A stretch of DNA of 38,176 nt from Streptomyces sp. UW30 (GTDB taxonomy: Bacteria; Actinomycetota; Actinomycetes; Streptomycetales; Streptomycetaceae). The position numbers and the translations under genes were made by a program. The notes beneath the pieces are model-generated. The model saw only the letters and a program-made list of their open reading frames with translations, searched no databases and was not told the origin of the DNA. Location: NCBI RefSeq assembly GCF_008042075.1, contig NZ_RDBN01000030.1, positions 19,405-57,580 of the forward strand, given 5' to 3'. Positions 32,101 to 38,176 of the stretch are shown piece by piece. Every line of letters starts with the position of its first letter. Positions within the stretch are counted from its first letter, which is position 1.

Positions 32101-34821
32101 ACCGAAGTGCCCGACGTGGTGATCCTGCCCATACCGGGCATCCAGCCCAACGGCATCGCGTCCCGGCCGGGGATCACCGCCAACTCTGGTGAAGTCCTAA
32201 GTCCGATCGCTGATCTCCTGGGGACCATGCGGACCTGCCTGGCGGACGAGCGCCTGACCGGAACGCGTCTGGTCGTCACGACCCACGACGCGGTCCCGGC
32301 CGGAGCTGCTCCCAGCCCGGACGGCACCGACCTGACCGGCGCCGGTGCCTGGGGCCTGGTCCGGTCCGCGATCAGCGAGCACCCCGACCGCTTCCTCCTC
32401 GCCGACCTGGACGGCGACCCCGCCTCCCACCGGACCCTGGCCCACCACCTCGCTCACGGCGAGGAACCCCAACTCGCCGTCCGCGAAGGGCGGATCTGGC
32501 TCCCCGGCCTGACGCCGATGGCCGCCGACGGTCTCCTGGTGCCACGGGCCCTGGACCCGGAGATGCCGTGGCGCGTGGAGGTCGACGGGCAGGGCCGCCT
32601 GGACGGTGTGGCGGTGATCACCGAGGACTCGCGGGCGCTGCGGTCCGGTGAGGTGCGGGTTGCTGTGCGGGCCGCGGGTGTGAACTTCCGGGATGTGCTG
32701 AATGTGTTGGGCACCTATCCCGGGGATGCGGGTCGGCTGGGGCATGAGGGTGCGGGTGTGGTGGTCGAGGTCGCGCCGGACGTGACTGGACTCGCCGTCG
32801 GTGACCGGGTGATGGGCCTGCTGGACGGGGCGTTCGGCCCGATGGCTGCCACCGATGCGCGGTTGCTGGCGCGGGTGCCGGAGGGATGGTCGTTCGAGCA
32901 GGCGGCGAGCGTGCCGATCGTGTTCCTGACCGCCTATTACGCGTTGGTGGAGCTGGCCGGGCTCAAGGAGAGCGAGTCGGTGCTGGTCCATGCCGCGGCC
33001 GGTGGTGTGGGTATGGCTGCGGTGCAGCTGGCCCAGCATCTGGGCGCTGATGTGTATGCGACGGCGAGTGAGCCGAAGTGGCCGGTGCTGCGCGAGCTGG
33101 GTGTGGCGGAGGAGCGGATCGCTTCCTCGCGCACGACCGAGTTCGAGAAGCGGTTCCAGCCGGGTGTCGATGTCGTACTGGACGCGCTCGCGGGTGAGTT
33201 CGTGGATGCGTCGCTGCGGCTGGTGCGGTCCGGTGGCCGGTTCGTCGAGATGGGCAAGGCCGACATCCGTGACGCGGAGAAGGTGCGGGCCGAGCACGGC
33301 ATCGACTACACCGCCTTCGACGTCATGGACGCGGGGCCGGACCGGATCGCCGAGATGTGGGCTGGGCTGCTGGGGTTGTTCGAGCGGGGCGCTCTGCGGC
33401 CGGTGAAGGTGACCTCGTACGACATCTCCAGGGCCCCGGAGGCGCTACGGCTGCTGGGTCAGGCCAAGCATGTCGGCAAGGTCGTGCTGCGGGTGCCGTC
33501 GCCGTGGGGCTCCGACGGGACGGTGCTGATCACGGGCGGGACCGGTGGTCTGGGTGCGGAGGTCGCTCGGCATCTGGTGATCGAGCATGGGGTACGGGAT
33601 CTGCTTCTCGTGTCCCGGCGTGGTCCCGAGGCTCCGGGCGCCCTTGAACTCGCCGCTGAGCTGGAGGAGTTGGGTGCTGCTCGCGTTCAGGTGCGGGCGT
33701 GCGATGTGGCTGACCGTGCGGCGCTGGCCGCCGTACTGGACGGGGTCCAGCTCGGTGCCGTGGTGCATGCGGCCGGTGTTCTAGACGACGGCCTGGTCGC
33801 GGGCCTGACTCCGGAGCGGTTGGCGGGTGTGATGGCCGCGAAGGTCGAATCGGCGCTGCATCTGCATGAGTTGACGGCGGATCGTGACCTGTCCGCCTTC
33901 GTTCTCTTCTCCTCGTTCGCAGGTGTCGTGGGCAACGCCGGTCAGGCCGCCTACTCCGCCGCGAACAACATCCTCGACGCCCTCGCCATCACCCGCCGAG
34001 CCCAGGGACTCCCCGCCGTGTCACTGGCCTGGGGCATGTGGGCGAACGCCCACGGCATGGGCGGCACGCTGGCCGAGGCCGACGTGGCGCGGCTCGCGCG
34101 GCAGGGCTTCCCGCCCCTGGAGACGGCGGAGGGTTTGGCGTTGCTGGATGCTGCGCTCGTCGTGAACGAGCCGAACGCCGTCCCCGTAGCCCTGCGCACC
34201 TCGGCGCTCTCGGGCGCTCAAGTGCCGTTTGTACTGCGGGACTTGGTGCCGACGACAGGGCGGCGCTGGGAGACGGCCGCGTCGGGCGGAGCCGTCGGCG
34301 GTGGTGGCCTCGTGGAGCGGCTGCGCGGGCTCGGCTCGGTGGAGCGGGACCGTGTGCTGCTGGACGCGGTGCTGGCCGAGGTGGCCGGCGTGCTGGGGCA
34401 TGCCTCGGCCGGATCCGTCGACGCGTCACGGGCGTTCAAGGAGTTGGGCTTCGACTCGCTCACGGCCGTGGATCTCCGTAACCGGCTGAAGACCGTGACC
34501 GGGTTGCAGCTGCCCGCCACCCTCATCTTCGACCACCCCACCGTGGCGGACCTCGCCGCCCATCTGCGCACCGAGTTCGACCGCGCCGAGGGCGGCGCCG
34601 CGCCGAGCCTGTCCGATCTGGACCGGCTGGAGGCGGCCGTCCTCGCCATGGCCGAACAGGACGGAACGGTGCGCAAGGAGCTGCGCGACCGACTGCGGGC
34701 CATGACGGCGCGCCTCGACGACGAACCGAGCACAGCAGCAACCGAGCAGGACAACGACGACATCGACTCCGCCTCGCTGGACTCGATGTTCGCGATCATC
34801 GATCGGGAACTCGAGGGCTGA
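17104..34821 (+). CDS. PKS4: trimodular type I PKS, extension modules 4, 5 and 6
   Basis: 5905 aa, one of the larger single PKS polypeptides. It contains KS-AT-DH-KR-ACP, then two copies of KS-AT-DH-ER-KR-ACP, all with intact catalytic motifs (see module entries). The N-terminal docking helix ([26 protein letters not shown]) is the same type as in PKS3 and fits the PKS3 tail. The C-terminal tail (about 5833-5905) ends in [19 protein letters not shown]. That is the LIDKE-like type, fitting PKS5. All three ATs carry HAFH, so three unbranched acetate units are expected: a trans alkene, then two fully saturated positions. All three KRs are B-type. The gene is preceded by the palindrome at the end of PKS3 and followed by PKS5 after 46 bases, so it is probably co-transcribed. 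Confidence 0.96.
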   Translation: MTASSEELVEALRESLKENDRLWQRYQDLVTASREPVAVIGMGCRFPGGATTPEALWELVAAEGDGITPVPEDRGWDLSALGDTTVGGGFLHDAPLFDPDLFGISPREALAMDPQQRLLLETSWEALERAGLDPTSLRGSRTGVFTGVSGNGYGGHLHEATPETEGYLLTGSIPSVASGRIAYTLGLEGPAVTVDTACSSALVALHLACQALRSGECDTALAGGATVMANPGMFLEFARQGGLAGDGRCKSFADDADGTGWSEGAGILVLERLSDAQRLGHPVLAVIRGSAVNQDGASNGLTAPNGPSQQRVIRAALDAAALTPADVDAVEAHGTGTRLGDPIEAQALMATYGQDRTEPLWLGSVKSNIGHTQSAAGVAGLIKTVLSLRAELLPRSLHSETRSTRVDWTEGDVRLLTESRPWPRGERPRRAGVSAFGISGTNAHVIVEEAPAAEEPEERAVTAPLVVPWVLSARSHDALTAQAARLAAHHADHTETGLSLVTSRARLDHRAVVLGTGPDVLRERTAALADGTPGTITGTVIDGRTAWMFTGQGSQRPGMGRELYDAHPVFAAVLDVVCESLDAALAGAPGFELPVRDVMFAAEGSPEAALLDRTGYAQSALFALQSATAELLRSWDTRPDVVLGHSIGEYAAAYVAGVFDLADAARLVAARARVMQALPEGGAMAAVEADETEVAELLDAAQVWIAAVNGPRAVVVSGAEDAVERVMAAAREQGRRVTRLRVSHAFHSPHMAPAVAEFTRVAETVTFRPPTLAAVSTVTGAPVTAADWSTPGYWADQIVRPVRFHDALTTATGRQSARRLMEIGPDPVLTGLARTAGDTPAASVLRKGTPEPESLLTALAEMYVHGAAVGWAALFDGTGARRVDLPTYAFHHRRFWLRPTRTVTDAGGLGLGSVGHPLLGATLRPAGTDTVLLTAALSADAHPWLADHTVAGRVVVPGTALVELAVQAGDQAGCGTLTELALHSPLVLPEHGTAHLQIAVEPADADADGTRAVRVHARQGGAPADASWTLHAAGALAPAGPSPSWDLRAWPPAGAEPLPLEGLHDRLAAAGLDYGPAFRGLTAAWRDGDDLLVEAALPDGAGDATAFGLHPALLDAALHALALPQDAPDGARLPFLWSGVRLHAVGAATLRVRITRHTDDTVALYAADETGAPVADVEGLVLRPLSALSADTPRAGSLFRLEWTPVALPSSGNGEDTEPALAVLTDAPAPWTAADPAIVHGTTLDVLAAANPATVLLPVGSATAADVLAVVHAWLADDRFAHARLVPVTTRAAGDDATDPAAAAVWGLLRTAASEHPGRFAVADTDGTPEALRTLRAALTALDTDQLVVRGEQVLLPRVTRTAEPAATAPTPWPETGTVLVTGGTGGLGALLARHLVAEHGVRDLLLMSRRGPAAPGAEALVAELTAAGARARAVACDAADRTALAAALDDVRLSGVIHAAGVLDDGLLTDLTPDRLTRVLDAKATAALNLHELTADQNLHAFVLFSSVAGVFGNPGQAAYAAANTVLDTLATARHAQGLPALSLAWAMWETADGMGGRTSEADVARLRRHGFPPLPTDEALALFDAALRTEHPLALPFALDTTALAAHRESAPAVLHGLLPTARRQAAVGTDTGNALVRRLLTLPGDQQHRLLLDLVQSAVAAVLGHTGTAAVEPARAFKDIGFDSLTAVDLRNRLKTVTGLQLPATLVFDHPSPLALTAHLRTELLGAADLPATAARTTVGTDEPIAIVGMGCRFPGGVDSPETLWDLVASGADGVSDFPADRGWDLTALHGEGPGSSATREGGFLHDAAEFDAELFGISPREALAMDPQQRLLLETSWEALERAGVDPLSLRGSRTGVFAGLMYHDYHARLHTVPSEVEGLLANGNAGSVFSGRVSYVFGFEGPAVTVDTACSSSLVALHLACQSLRSGECDTALAGGVTVMASPATFVEFSRQGGLAADGRCKAFADTADGTGWAEGAGVLVLMRLSEARRLGRPVLAVVRGSAVNQDGASNGLTAPNGPSQQRVIHQALTNAGLAAADVDAVEAHGTGTRLGDPIEAQALLATYGQDRDEPLWLGAVKSNIGHTQAAAGAAGVIKMVMALRAERLPRTLHADRPSSHVDWESGAVRLLHEERAWPQGERPRRAGVSSFGISGTNAHVVIEEAPTPRPAPSAEPEHRLPTVPWVVSARSAEALRAQLARLADVDADPLDTGLSLATTRAELEHRAVLLGPDLDALRAQLAEPGITGSVTDGSTAWMFTGQGSQRAGMGRELYDTHPAFAAALDEVCGLLDAQLGYDRPLKDAMFADDAGLLDSTGYAQPALFAVQVALVALLRSWEMAPQAVLGHSVGEFAAAHTAGVLELPDAARLVAARARLMQALPEGGAMAAVEATEADICGRLPDGAVLAAVNGPTSVVVSGTETAVDAVVERARDEGRRATRLRVSHAFHSPLMEPVLAEFTEVAARITYRTPQVAAVSSVTGAPLDDDWTTPGYWADQIVRPVRFHDAFTAARTQGAGRFLEIGPDPVLTALAGDVPAAATLRRDRPEAETLLQAVAELFVRGTPVDWAAVFAGTGAREVPLPTYAFQRSRYWLDAPRSTVAAGDLGLGTTGHPLLGAAVPVAGSDAVLLTARLSVADQPWLADHAVAGSVILPGTAVLELALAAGERVGLDRVDELTLHAPLVLPDTGAIQLQLGVEAPGPDGRRQLYVYGRPETATDDPWTVHASGALAAGEPSDEEWDLRAWPPPGAEPVELDGLYETLGTAGLAYGPAFRGLEQVWRAGDDWFVQAALPQSVAGGADGYGIHPALLDAVLHTLGLWEREDSGALLPFLWSGVELTAVGAGALRVRISRRGDDTVALHVADSTGEPVAGADALTLRPLTPGALTTTDNAFRDSLFRLDWQPLPDTAPATTAAWTVLGNPEPLPDTPAHVHADLAALTSALDAGDAPPRTVHAAVATNDRSLTEVASATLELVQGWLAEPRLAGSRLVFVTSRAVGDDVTDLAGATVWGLVRSAAGEHPGRFRLADLDGSAESYRALAGCPDLAELLIRQGAVRVPRLVRAVTEDVLLPPAGSGDGWRMDVVAQGRLNGVALVPETQRPLESGEVRVAVRAAGVNFRDVLNVLGMYPGDAGRLGHEGAGVVVEVAPDVTGLAVGDRVMGLLDGAFGPLAVTDARLLARVPEGWSFEQAASVPIVFLTAYYALVDLAGLEAGESVLIHSAAGGVGMAAVQLAQHLGGEVYGTVSEPKWPVVRELGVAEERIASSRTTEFEERFQPGVDVVLDSLAGEFVDASLRLVRPGGRFVEMGKTDIRDADEVQAEYGVSYRSFDLMDAGPDRIAEMFAALLELFEQGALRPAPVTAYGISRAPEALRLLGQAKHVGKVVLRVPSPWSGEGTVLITGGTGGLGAEVARHLVTEHGVRDLLLVSRRGPGAPGAAELQAELAELGARVDVRACDVSDREALAAVIDGVELSGVVHTAGVLDDALVTDLTPERLARVLAAKADSARHLHELTRGQRLSAFVLFSSFAGVVGNPGQAAYAAANNALDALAAARRAEGLPAVSLAWGMWATASGMGGTLDAAELDRMARHGYPALETGHGLALLDAAQLLDEPTAVPVALRVAALAEAGHDTLPGVLHDLVPAARRRRGARRQLGTGGGELADRLRGLRPDEQERLLLDTVRAQVAAVLGHASPAVVEPDRAFKDLGFDSLTAVDLRNRLRTATGIALSATLVFDHPTPSALVAHLRTHLLGDDDTTDTTDAAGTPRATTHSHADDPIAIVGLGCRFPGGADSPEALWDLVVTGKDAITPIPSDRGWDTRALDGIAAVGGFVADAGDFDAELFGISPREALAMDPQQRLLLETAWEALERAGIDPTSLRGTATGVYAGVSANGYGGHLHETTAETEGYLLTGSTPSVASGRLSYLLGLEGPAVSVDTACSSALVALHLACQALRSGECDMALAGGATVMANPGMFLEFARQGGLAGDGRCKSFADDADGTGWSEGAGIIVVERLSDAQRLGHPVLAVVRGSAINQDGASNGLTAPNGPSQQRVIRQALAAAGLDPDEVDAVEAHGTGTRLGDPIEAQALLATYGQARTDEDPLWLGSIKSNISHPQAAAGVASVVKMVMALRAETLPRTLHAEEPSTHVDWDSGAVRLLTEQRDWPRGPRQRRAGVSSFGISGTNAHVILEEAPDVQQPEQHGTVTPPPVVAWPVSGRGTEALHAQLARLSQDLDARDLDPVDVGLSLATTRAALEHRAVVLGREADELRSGLAGPAVTGVVTEGRTAWMFTGQGSQRLGMGRELHAVYPQFARAFDETAGLLEVELAGADGFPLALRDVLFAEDGSEAAALLDRTGYAQAALFTVQVASVELLRSWGVAPDVVLGHSVGEFAAAYTAGVLQLPDAVRLVAARARLMQALPEGGAMAAVEADEAELADLLTTGDVSIAVVNGPAAVVISGSEDGVERVMAAVRERGRRVTRLRVSHAFHSPLMEPMLDEFAAIAERIDYGAPQCTALSTVSGAQLGDGDWTCADYWVRQIRQPVRFHEAATEAVTAQGAVRLLEIGPDPVLSGLVDDGAERTAVSVLRKGRPEAETFLGAVAELYVRGTDVDWAAVLAGSGARNVPLPTYAFQRQRYWLRPSRSNAAAAGSLGLGNPGHPLLGAALPVAGSDTLLLTSRLSTDSHPWLAEHVVAGRVVVPGTALLELAVQAADQVGRDHVADLTLHAPLVLADGGAAQVQISVEAPDAETHALRVHARPEGAPADAPWTLHATATLATRSAEPDWDLRAWPPADAEPLPLDGLHERLAAAGLDYGPTFRGLSRAWRHGDDLYVEAALPEPGATEAAAYAVHPALLDSVLHALALPGQDDGEALLPFLWSGVSVAAAGATTLRAHLHPVGDGEVSLRVADAVGAPVAAVQSLLLRPVSAAGLRTSAGVDHLYRLSWAPAVPTPDSDELTHGQRRVLLSSDARAEEPWAAAGVPITRHRDLDALITALDTGTEVPDVVILPIPGIQPNGIASRPGITANSGEVLSPIADLLGTMRTCLADERLTGTRLVVTTHDAVPAGAAPSPDGTDLTGAGAWGLVRSAISEHPDRFLLADLDGDPASHRTLAHHLAHGEEPQLAVREGRIWLPGLTPMAADGLLVPRALDPEMPWRVEVDGQGRLDGVAVITEDSRALRSGEVRVAVRAAGVNFRDVLNVLGTYPGDAGRLGHEGAGVVVEVAPDVTGLAVGDRVMGLLDGAFGPMAATDARLLARVPEGWSFEQAASVPIVFLTAYYALVELAGLKESESVLVHAAAGGVGMAAVQLAQHLGADVYATASEPKWPVLRELGVAEERIASSRTTEFEKRFQPGVDVVLDALAGEFVDASLRLVRSGGRFVEMGKADIRDAEKVRAEHGIDYTAFDVMDAGPDRIAEMWAGLLGLFERGALRPVKVTSYDISRAPEALRLLGQAKHVGKVVLRVPSPWGSDGTVLITGGTGGLGAEVARHLVIEHGVRDLLLVSRRGPEAPGALELAAELEELGAARVQVRACDVADRAALAAVLDGVQLGAVVHAAGVLDDGLVAGLTPERLAGVMAAKVESALHLHELTADRDLSAFVLFSSFAGVVGNAGQAAYSAANNILDALAITRRAQGLPAVSLAWGMWANAHGMGGTLAEADVARLARQGFPPLETAEGLALLDAALVVNEPNAVPVALRTSALSGAQVPFVLRDLVPTTGRRWETAASGGAVGGGGLVERLRGLGSVERDRVLLDAVLAEVAGVLGHASAGSVDASRAFKELGFDSLTAVDLRNRLKTVTGLQLPATLIFDHPTVADLAAHLRTEFDRAEGGAAPSLSDLDRLEAAVLAMAEQDGTVRKELRDRLRAMTARLDDEPSTAATEQDNDDIDSASLDSMFAIIDRELEG
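17203..22270 (+). other. Module 4: KS-AT(malonyl)-DH-KR(B-type)-ACP
   Basis: KS Cys198 lies in DTACSSA. AT has Ser646 in GHSIGE and HAFH at residues 744-747. DH has His948 in the HxxxGxxxxP motif ([10 protein letters not shown]) and Asp1115 in [10 protein letters not shown]. The KR structural half runs directly into the catalytic half with no ER between. KR has GTGGLG, LDD and Tyr1521. ACP Ser is 1687. A B-type KR followed by an active DH normally gives a trans double bond. Confidence 0.9.
22339..28340 (+). other. Module 5: KS-AT(malonyl)-DH-ER-KR(B-type)-ACP, fully reducing
   Basis: KS Cys is 1915. AT has Ser2350 in GHSVGE and HAFH at 2447-2450. DH has His2646 ([10 protein letters not shown]) and Asp2812 ([10 protein letters not shown]). 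ER is at about residues 3078-3391, with [10 protein letters not shown] and the [15 protein letters not shown] loop. KR has GTGGLG, LDD and Tyr3540. ACP Ser is 3710. The KS closely resembles that of PKS5 (both contain GLMYHDY and [11 protein letters not shown]). The ER-KR part closely resembles that of module 6. Output: a saturated two-carbon unit. Confidence 0.9.
26430..27390 (+). repeat. ER to KR block of module 5, near-duplicate of module 6
   Basis: The ER and the start of the KR here align almost base for base with 32645-33630, with long identical runs such as the GVGMA loop and the [11 protein letters not shown] linker. Third positions carry visibly more T, and G in place of C, than the KS and AT regions on either side. 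This points to a shared origin distinct from the rest of the module. I compared by eye and did not compute identity. Confidence 0.7.
28429..34570 (+). other. Module 6: KS-AT(malonyl)-DH-ER-KR(B-type)-ACP, fully reducing
   Basis: KS Cys is 3939. The second KS histidine (4114) sits in NISHP instead of the NIGH seen in every other complete KS here. AT has Ser4388 in GHSVGE and HAFH at 4486-4489. DH has His4691 ([10 protein letters not shown]) and Asp4856 ([10 protein letters not shown]). ER is at about 5156-5468, KR has LDD and Tyr5617, and ACP Ser is 5785. The KS resembles that of module 4 (both contain GYGGHLHE and TACSSAL). The KR structural half has extra, less GC-rich sequence at about 32130-32215. 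Output: a saturated two-carbon unit. Confidence 0.9.
32645..33630 (+). repeat. ER to KR block of module 6, near-duplicate of module 5
   Basis: Partner of the block at 26430-27390, with the same shift in codon use against its surroundings. The module 3 ER is clearly more distant from both. Confidence 0.7.
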
Positions 34822-34867
34822 CGCCGGGCCTTGGCGTGCCCCTCTGTGACAAAGGGACAGGATTCGC

Positions 34868-37800
34868 GTGCCCACTGACGAGAAGACTCTGACGTATCTC
34901 AAGCGGCTCACCACCGACCTTCGCCAGACCCGTCAGCGGCTGCGCGAGGTCGAGGCCAGGGACCACGAGCCGATCGCGATCGTGGGGATGGGGTGCCGCT
35001 TTCCCGGCGGGGTGGACTCGCCGGATGCGCTGTGGGACCTCGTGGCGTCCGGCGGCGAGGGTGTGTCGGGGTTCCCGGTGGATCGCGGCTGGGACCTGAC
35101 GGGCCTGTTCGGGGACGGACCGGGCCAGTCGTCGTCGCGGCAGGGCGGATTCCTGCACGACGGCGCCGAGTTCGACGCGGAGCTGTTCGGGATCTCCCCG
35201 CGTGAGGCGCTGGCGATGGACCCGCAGCAGCGGCTGCTGCTGGAGACCTCGTGGGAGGCCCTGGAACGGGCCGGGGTCGACCCGCTGTCACTGCGCGGCT
35301 CGCGCACGGGCGTGTTCGCGGGGCTGATGTACCACGACTACGCCTCGCGTCTGCCGGCCACGCCGGACGAGGTCGAGGGCCTGCTCGCCAACGGCAACGC
35401 GGGCAGCGTCTTCTCGGGGCGCGTGGCGTACGTGTTCGGGTTCGAGGGCCCGGCGGTGACGGTGGACACGGCGTGTTCGTCGTCCCTGGTGGCGCTGCAT
35501 CTGGCGTGCCAGTCGCTCAGGTCGGGGGAGTGCGACACGGCCCTCGCCGCCGGTGTCACCGTCATGGCGACCCCGGCGACCTTTGTCGAGTTCTCCCGGC
35601 AGGGTGGGCTGGCGTCCGACGGCCGCTGCAAGGCGTTCGCGGAGTCGGCGGACGGCACGGGCTGGTCCGAGGGCGCTGGTGTGCTGGTGCTGATGCGGCT
35701 CAGCGAGGCGCGTCGGCAGGGGCGGCCGGTGCTGGCTGTCGTGCGGGGTACGGCCGTCAACCAGGACGGCGCCTCGAACGGGCTCACCGCGCCCAACGGG
35801 CCCTCCCAGCAGCGGGTGATCCGCCAGGCCCTCGCGAACGCCGGTCTGTCTCCGGCCGAGGTGGACGTGGTCGAGGCGCACGGCACCGGCACCCGGCTCG
35901 GCGACCCCATCGAGGCCCAGGCCCTCCTCGCCACCTACGGGCAGGCACGCGACGGCGACGGCGAGCCGGTGTGGCTGGGATCGGTCAAGTCCAACCTCGG
36001 GCACACGCAGGCCGCCGCGGGTGTGGCCGGCGTGATGAAGATGGTGATGGCGCTGGGCGCGGAGTGCCTGCCGCGCACCCTGCACGCCGACCGGCCGTCC
36101 TCCCACGTGGAGTGGGAGTCGGGCGCGGTGCGGCTGCTGACCGAGGAACGGGCCTGGCCGCAGGGCGAGCGCCCCCGTCGGGCCGGTGTGTCGTCCTTCG
36201 GCATCAGCGGCACGAACGCCCACGTCCGGGCCTGGCCGCAGGGCGAGCGCCCCCGTCGGGCCGGTGTGTCGTCCTTCGGCATCAGCGGCACGAACGCCCA
36301 CGTCGTCATCGACGTCGTCCTCGAACAGGCCCCGCCCGCCGAGGAACCTCAGCCCCGCTTCCCCCCGGCCCTGACGCCCTGGCCGGTGTCCGCCCGCACC
36401 GCCACCGCCCTCGACACCCAGATCCACCGGGTCACGGCCGCCGCCTTTGGCCTGCCCGCCATGGACGTCGGCCACTCCCTCGCCGCAGGACGCGGCCACC
36501 TGGAACACCGCGCCGTGCTCCTGCCGCACGAGGACGGCCCGCGCGAGGTGGCGCGCGGCACGGCCGGAGAGGGCGGCCTCGCGGTCCTCTTCACCGGACA
36601 GGGCAGCCAACGCCTCGGCATGGGACGCGAGTTGTACGACCGCTTCCCCGCGTTCGCCGAAGCGCTCGACGAGTTGCTCGCCCACCTGGACCCAGCCCTG
36701 CGCGACGTGATGTGGGGCGACGACGAGGCCGCGCTCAACCGCACCGAACATGCCCAGCCCGCCATCTTCGCAGTCGAGGCAGCCCTCTACCGGCTCGCCG
36801 AATCGCTGGGTGTGCGCCCCGGCTTCGTCGCCGGGCACTCCATCGGCGAGATCACCGCCGCCCACGTCGCCGGCGTGCTCTCGGCCGAGGACGCCTGCGC
36901 CCTCGTCACCGCCCGCGGCCGCCTCATGCAGGCCCTGCCCGAGGGCGGCGCCATGGTCGCCGTCGCGGCGTCCGAGGACGCGGTGCGCCCGCTGCTCGGT
37001 GACGACGTCGCGCTCGCCGCCGTCAACGGCCCGGACTCCGTGGTCCTGTCCGGTGCTGAGGACGCCGTACTCGGCGCCGCCGAGCGGCTCCGCAACGCCG
37101 GGCACCGCACCCACCGGCTGGCGGTCTCGCACGCCTTCCACTCACCGTTGATGACGCCGGTCCTCGACGAATTCCGTGCCGTCGTCGCCGGCCTCACCTT
37201 CAACGACCCGCGGCTGCCCGTCGTCTCGACCGTCACCGGCCGCACCGCCACCGGCCGGGAACTGCGCGACCCCGAGCACTGGACCCGGCACACCGTCGAC
37301 ACCGTACGGTTCGCCGACGCCCTACGCAGCCTCGCCGCCCAGGGCGTGCGCGCCCACCTGGAGTTGGGCCCCGACGGTGTGCTCAGCCCGCTCGTCGACG
37401 AGACCCTCGCCGACCCGGAGACCATCGCCGTACCGGTCCTGCGCTCGGGCCGCCCCGAGGAACTGTCCCTGGTCACCGGCCTCGCCCGGCTGCACACCGC
37501 CAGCGCCGCCGGAACCGTCGACTGGGCCGCCCTCTACCGGGACACCGGTGCCCGCCGCGTCGACCTGCCCACCACCGCCTTCGAACGGCAGCCCTACTGG
37601 CCCACCGGCACCGGCCGCACCCGGGACGCCGCAGGACTCGGCGTCGGCGCGTCCGGCCACCCGCTGCTGGCCGCCACCCTCGACCTGGCCGACGGCGAGG
37701 GCGTCGTCCTCACCGGACGGCTGACCCCCGCCCGGCAACCCTGGCTCGCCGACCACGTCGTCCACGGCCGCGTCCTGCTGCCCGGCACCGCCTTCCTGGA

Positions 37801-38176
37801 ACTCGCCCTGCGGGCCGGCGACGAGGTGGGCTGCGACCGCGTCCACGACCTCACCCTCACGGCCCCGCTGGAGATCGCCGAACGCGAAGCCGTCCAACTC
37901 CAGGTGCGGGTCGGCCCACCCACGGCTGACGGCCGCCGCCCCGTCAGCGTCCACTCCCGCCCCGACACCGCCGACCCCGGTGCCCTGTGGACCGTCCACG
38001 CCGCGGGGCGGGTGACCAGCGCGTCCACCGTCAGGACCGTGTTGCCCGCGGGATCCGTGGCCGTGAGGGTGACGGTGTCGTCGTCCAGGCGGGCGATGCG
38101 GGTGCGCAGGGTCGTGCCGCCGGTGGCGTGCAGGCGTACGCCCTCCCAGGAGAAGGGCAGGCCGCCTTCGCTGAGG
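34868..38176 (+). CDS. PKS5: start of module 7, KS-AT(malonyl)-DH, running off the window
   Basis: GTG start at 34868 with CAGGA five bases upstream. The N-terminal docking helix ([21 protein letters not shown]) fits the PKS4 tail. KS is at about residues 35-453 with Cys203 and both histidines. The KS end is tandemly duplicated at 36149-36304 (in frame, 26 extra residues) and then reads [12 protein letters not shown], as if two KS ends were joined. AT is at about 571-911: GQGSQ, Ser658 in GHSIGE, and HAFH at 755-758, so malonyl. This AT is of the module 1 sub-type, not the PKS4 sub-type. DH begins at about 925 with His963 ([10 protein letters not shown]), but forward similarity stops near 38010. 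The remaining bases are antisense to another DH, although the frame happens to stay open to the window edge. No ER, KR or ACP is reached. Confidence 0.85.
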   Translation, partial: MPTDEKTLTYLKRLTTDLRQTRQRLREVEARDHEPIAIVGMGCRFPGGVDSPDALWDLVASGGEGVSGFPVDRGWDLTGLFGDGPGQSSSRQGGFLHDGAEFDAELFGISPREALAMDPQQRLLLETSWEALERAGVDPLSLRGSRTGVFAGLMYHDYASRLPATPDEVEGLLANGNAGSVFSGRVAYVFGFEGPAVTVDTACSSSLVALHLACQSLRSGECDTALAAGVTVMATPATFVEFSRQGGLASDGRCKAFAESADGTGWSEGAGVLVLMRLSEARRQGRPVLAVVRGTAVNQDGASNGLTAPNGPSQQRVIRQALANAGLSPAEVDVVEAHGTGTRLGDPIEAQALLATYGQARDGDGEPVWLGSVKSNLGHTQAAAGVAGVMKMVMALGAECLPRTLHADRPSSHVEWESGAVRLLTEERAWPQGERPRRAGVSSFGISGTNAHVRAWPQGERPRRAGVSSFGISGTNAHVVIDVVLEQAPPAEEPQPRFPPALTPWPVSARTATALDTQIHRVTAAAFGLPAMDVGHSLAAGRGHLEHRAVLLPHEDGPREVARGTAGEGGLAVLFTGQGSQRLGMGRELYDRFPAFAEALDELLAHLDPALRDVMWGDDEAALNRTEHAQPAIFAVEAALYRLAESLGVRPGFVAGHSIGEITAAHVAGVLSAEDACALVTARGRLMQALPEGGAMVAVAASEDAVRPLLGDDVALAAVNGPDSVVLSGAEDAVLGAAERLRNAGHRTHRLAVSHAFHSPLMTPVLDEFRAVVAGLTFNDPRLPVVSTVTGRTATGRELRDPEHWTRHTVDTVRFADALRSLAAQGVRAHLELGPDGVLSPLVDETLADPETIAVPVLRSGRPEELSLVTGLARLHTASAAGTVDWAALYRDTGARRVDLPTTAFERQPYWPTGTGRTRDAAGLGVGASGHPLLAATLDLADGEGVVLTGRLTPARQPWLADHVVHGRVLLPGTAFLELALRAGDEVGCDRVHDLTLTAPLEIAEREAVQLQVRVGPPTADGRRPVSVHSRPDTADPGALWTVHAAGRVTSASTVRTVLPAGSVAVRVTVSSSRRAMRVRRVVPPVACRRTPSQEKGRPPSLR
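36149..36304 (+). repeat. 78-bp exact tandem duplication at the KS end of PKS5
   Basis: Bases 36149-36226 and 36227-36304 are identical. Each encodes [13 protein letters not shown]… to GTNAHV, the conserved end of a KS. The duplication keeps the frame. No other KS in the window has it. Confidence 0.92.
36586..36749 (+). repeat. Forward partner of the inverted AT piece in PKS3
   Basis: N-terminal AT sequence of PKS5, identical in reverse complement to 14099-14262. Confidence 0.9.
38011..38176 (-). pseudogene. Inverted fragment of a PKS dehydratase domain at the window edge
   Basis: Read on the minus strand from 38176 to about 38011, the sequence gives the C-terminal third of a [22 protein letters not shown], then [17 protein letters not shown], ending DALVTRP. 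The other DH domains here have the equivalent [18 protein letters not shown] and LVLRP. It is fused tail to tail with the unfinished forward DH of PKS5, within about 38001-38016. It is either an inverted join or the end of a truncated PKS gene on the other strand. No stop or domain end separates the two. Confidence 0.75.

Noticed and set aside
1..38176. tRNA, rRNA, CRISPR arrays, insertion sequences, attachment sites
   Set aside because: I saw no sequence resembling any of these. The repeats present are all PKS domain homology, the 78-bp tandem copy and the palindrome.

Overview
The window is about 38 kb of very GC-rich DNA with strong G/C at third codon positions and GTG and TTG starts. This points to an actinomycete, most likely Streptomyces or a close relative. 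Apart from the last codons of an unrecognised gene at the left edge, everything is one co-directional block of modular (cis-AT) type I polyketide synthase genes. No thioesterase, tailoring, transport or regulatory gene is visible, so this is the 5' (early) part of a larger cluster.

Layout, left to right. PKS1 (227-3397) is a free-standing loading module, KS-AT-ACP. Its KS has Ser for the active-site Cys, its AT has Gly for the catalytic Ser, and its ACP is intact. PKS2 (3456-12824) holds modules 1 (KS-AT[malonyl]-KR[B]-ACP) and 2 (KS-AT[unusual IAGH motif]-KR[A1]-ACP). PKS3 (12853-17039) should be module 3, but it is broken as written. A normal KS is followed by a 164-bp inverted piece identical to the AT of PKS5 and a 57-bp copy of its own KR. 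Reading then resumes in another frame as pseudo-KR/ER/KR/ACP; the AT and DH are absent. PKS4 (17104-34821, 5905 aa) holds modules 4 (KS-AT-DH-KR-ACP), 5 and 6 (both KS-AT-DH-ER-KR-ACP), all malonyl type. PKS5 (34868 to the right edge) begins module 7 (KS-AT-DH...). It runs into an inverted piece of another DH domain at about 38.0 kb.

The terminal docking sequences alternate between two types and pair as PKS1>2>3>4>5, so gene order should equal assembly order. Read by colinearity: a starter placed on the loading ACP in trans; a hydroxyl (module 1); a hydroxyl next to a non-methyl alkyl branch (module 2); probably a saturated unit (module 3); a trans alkene (module 4); two saturated, unbranched units (modules 5 and 6); and a unit carrying at least a DH (module 7). 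I do not recognise the product.

Three places (14099-14318, 36149-36325 and about 38000-38176) look like chimeric joins between repeated PKS domains. Mis-assembly of repeats is the simplest explanation, but real recombination cannot be excluded from sequence alone. The best candidates for new biology are the doubly degenerate loading module and the IAGH acyltransferase.
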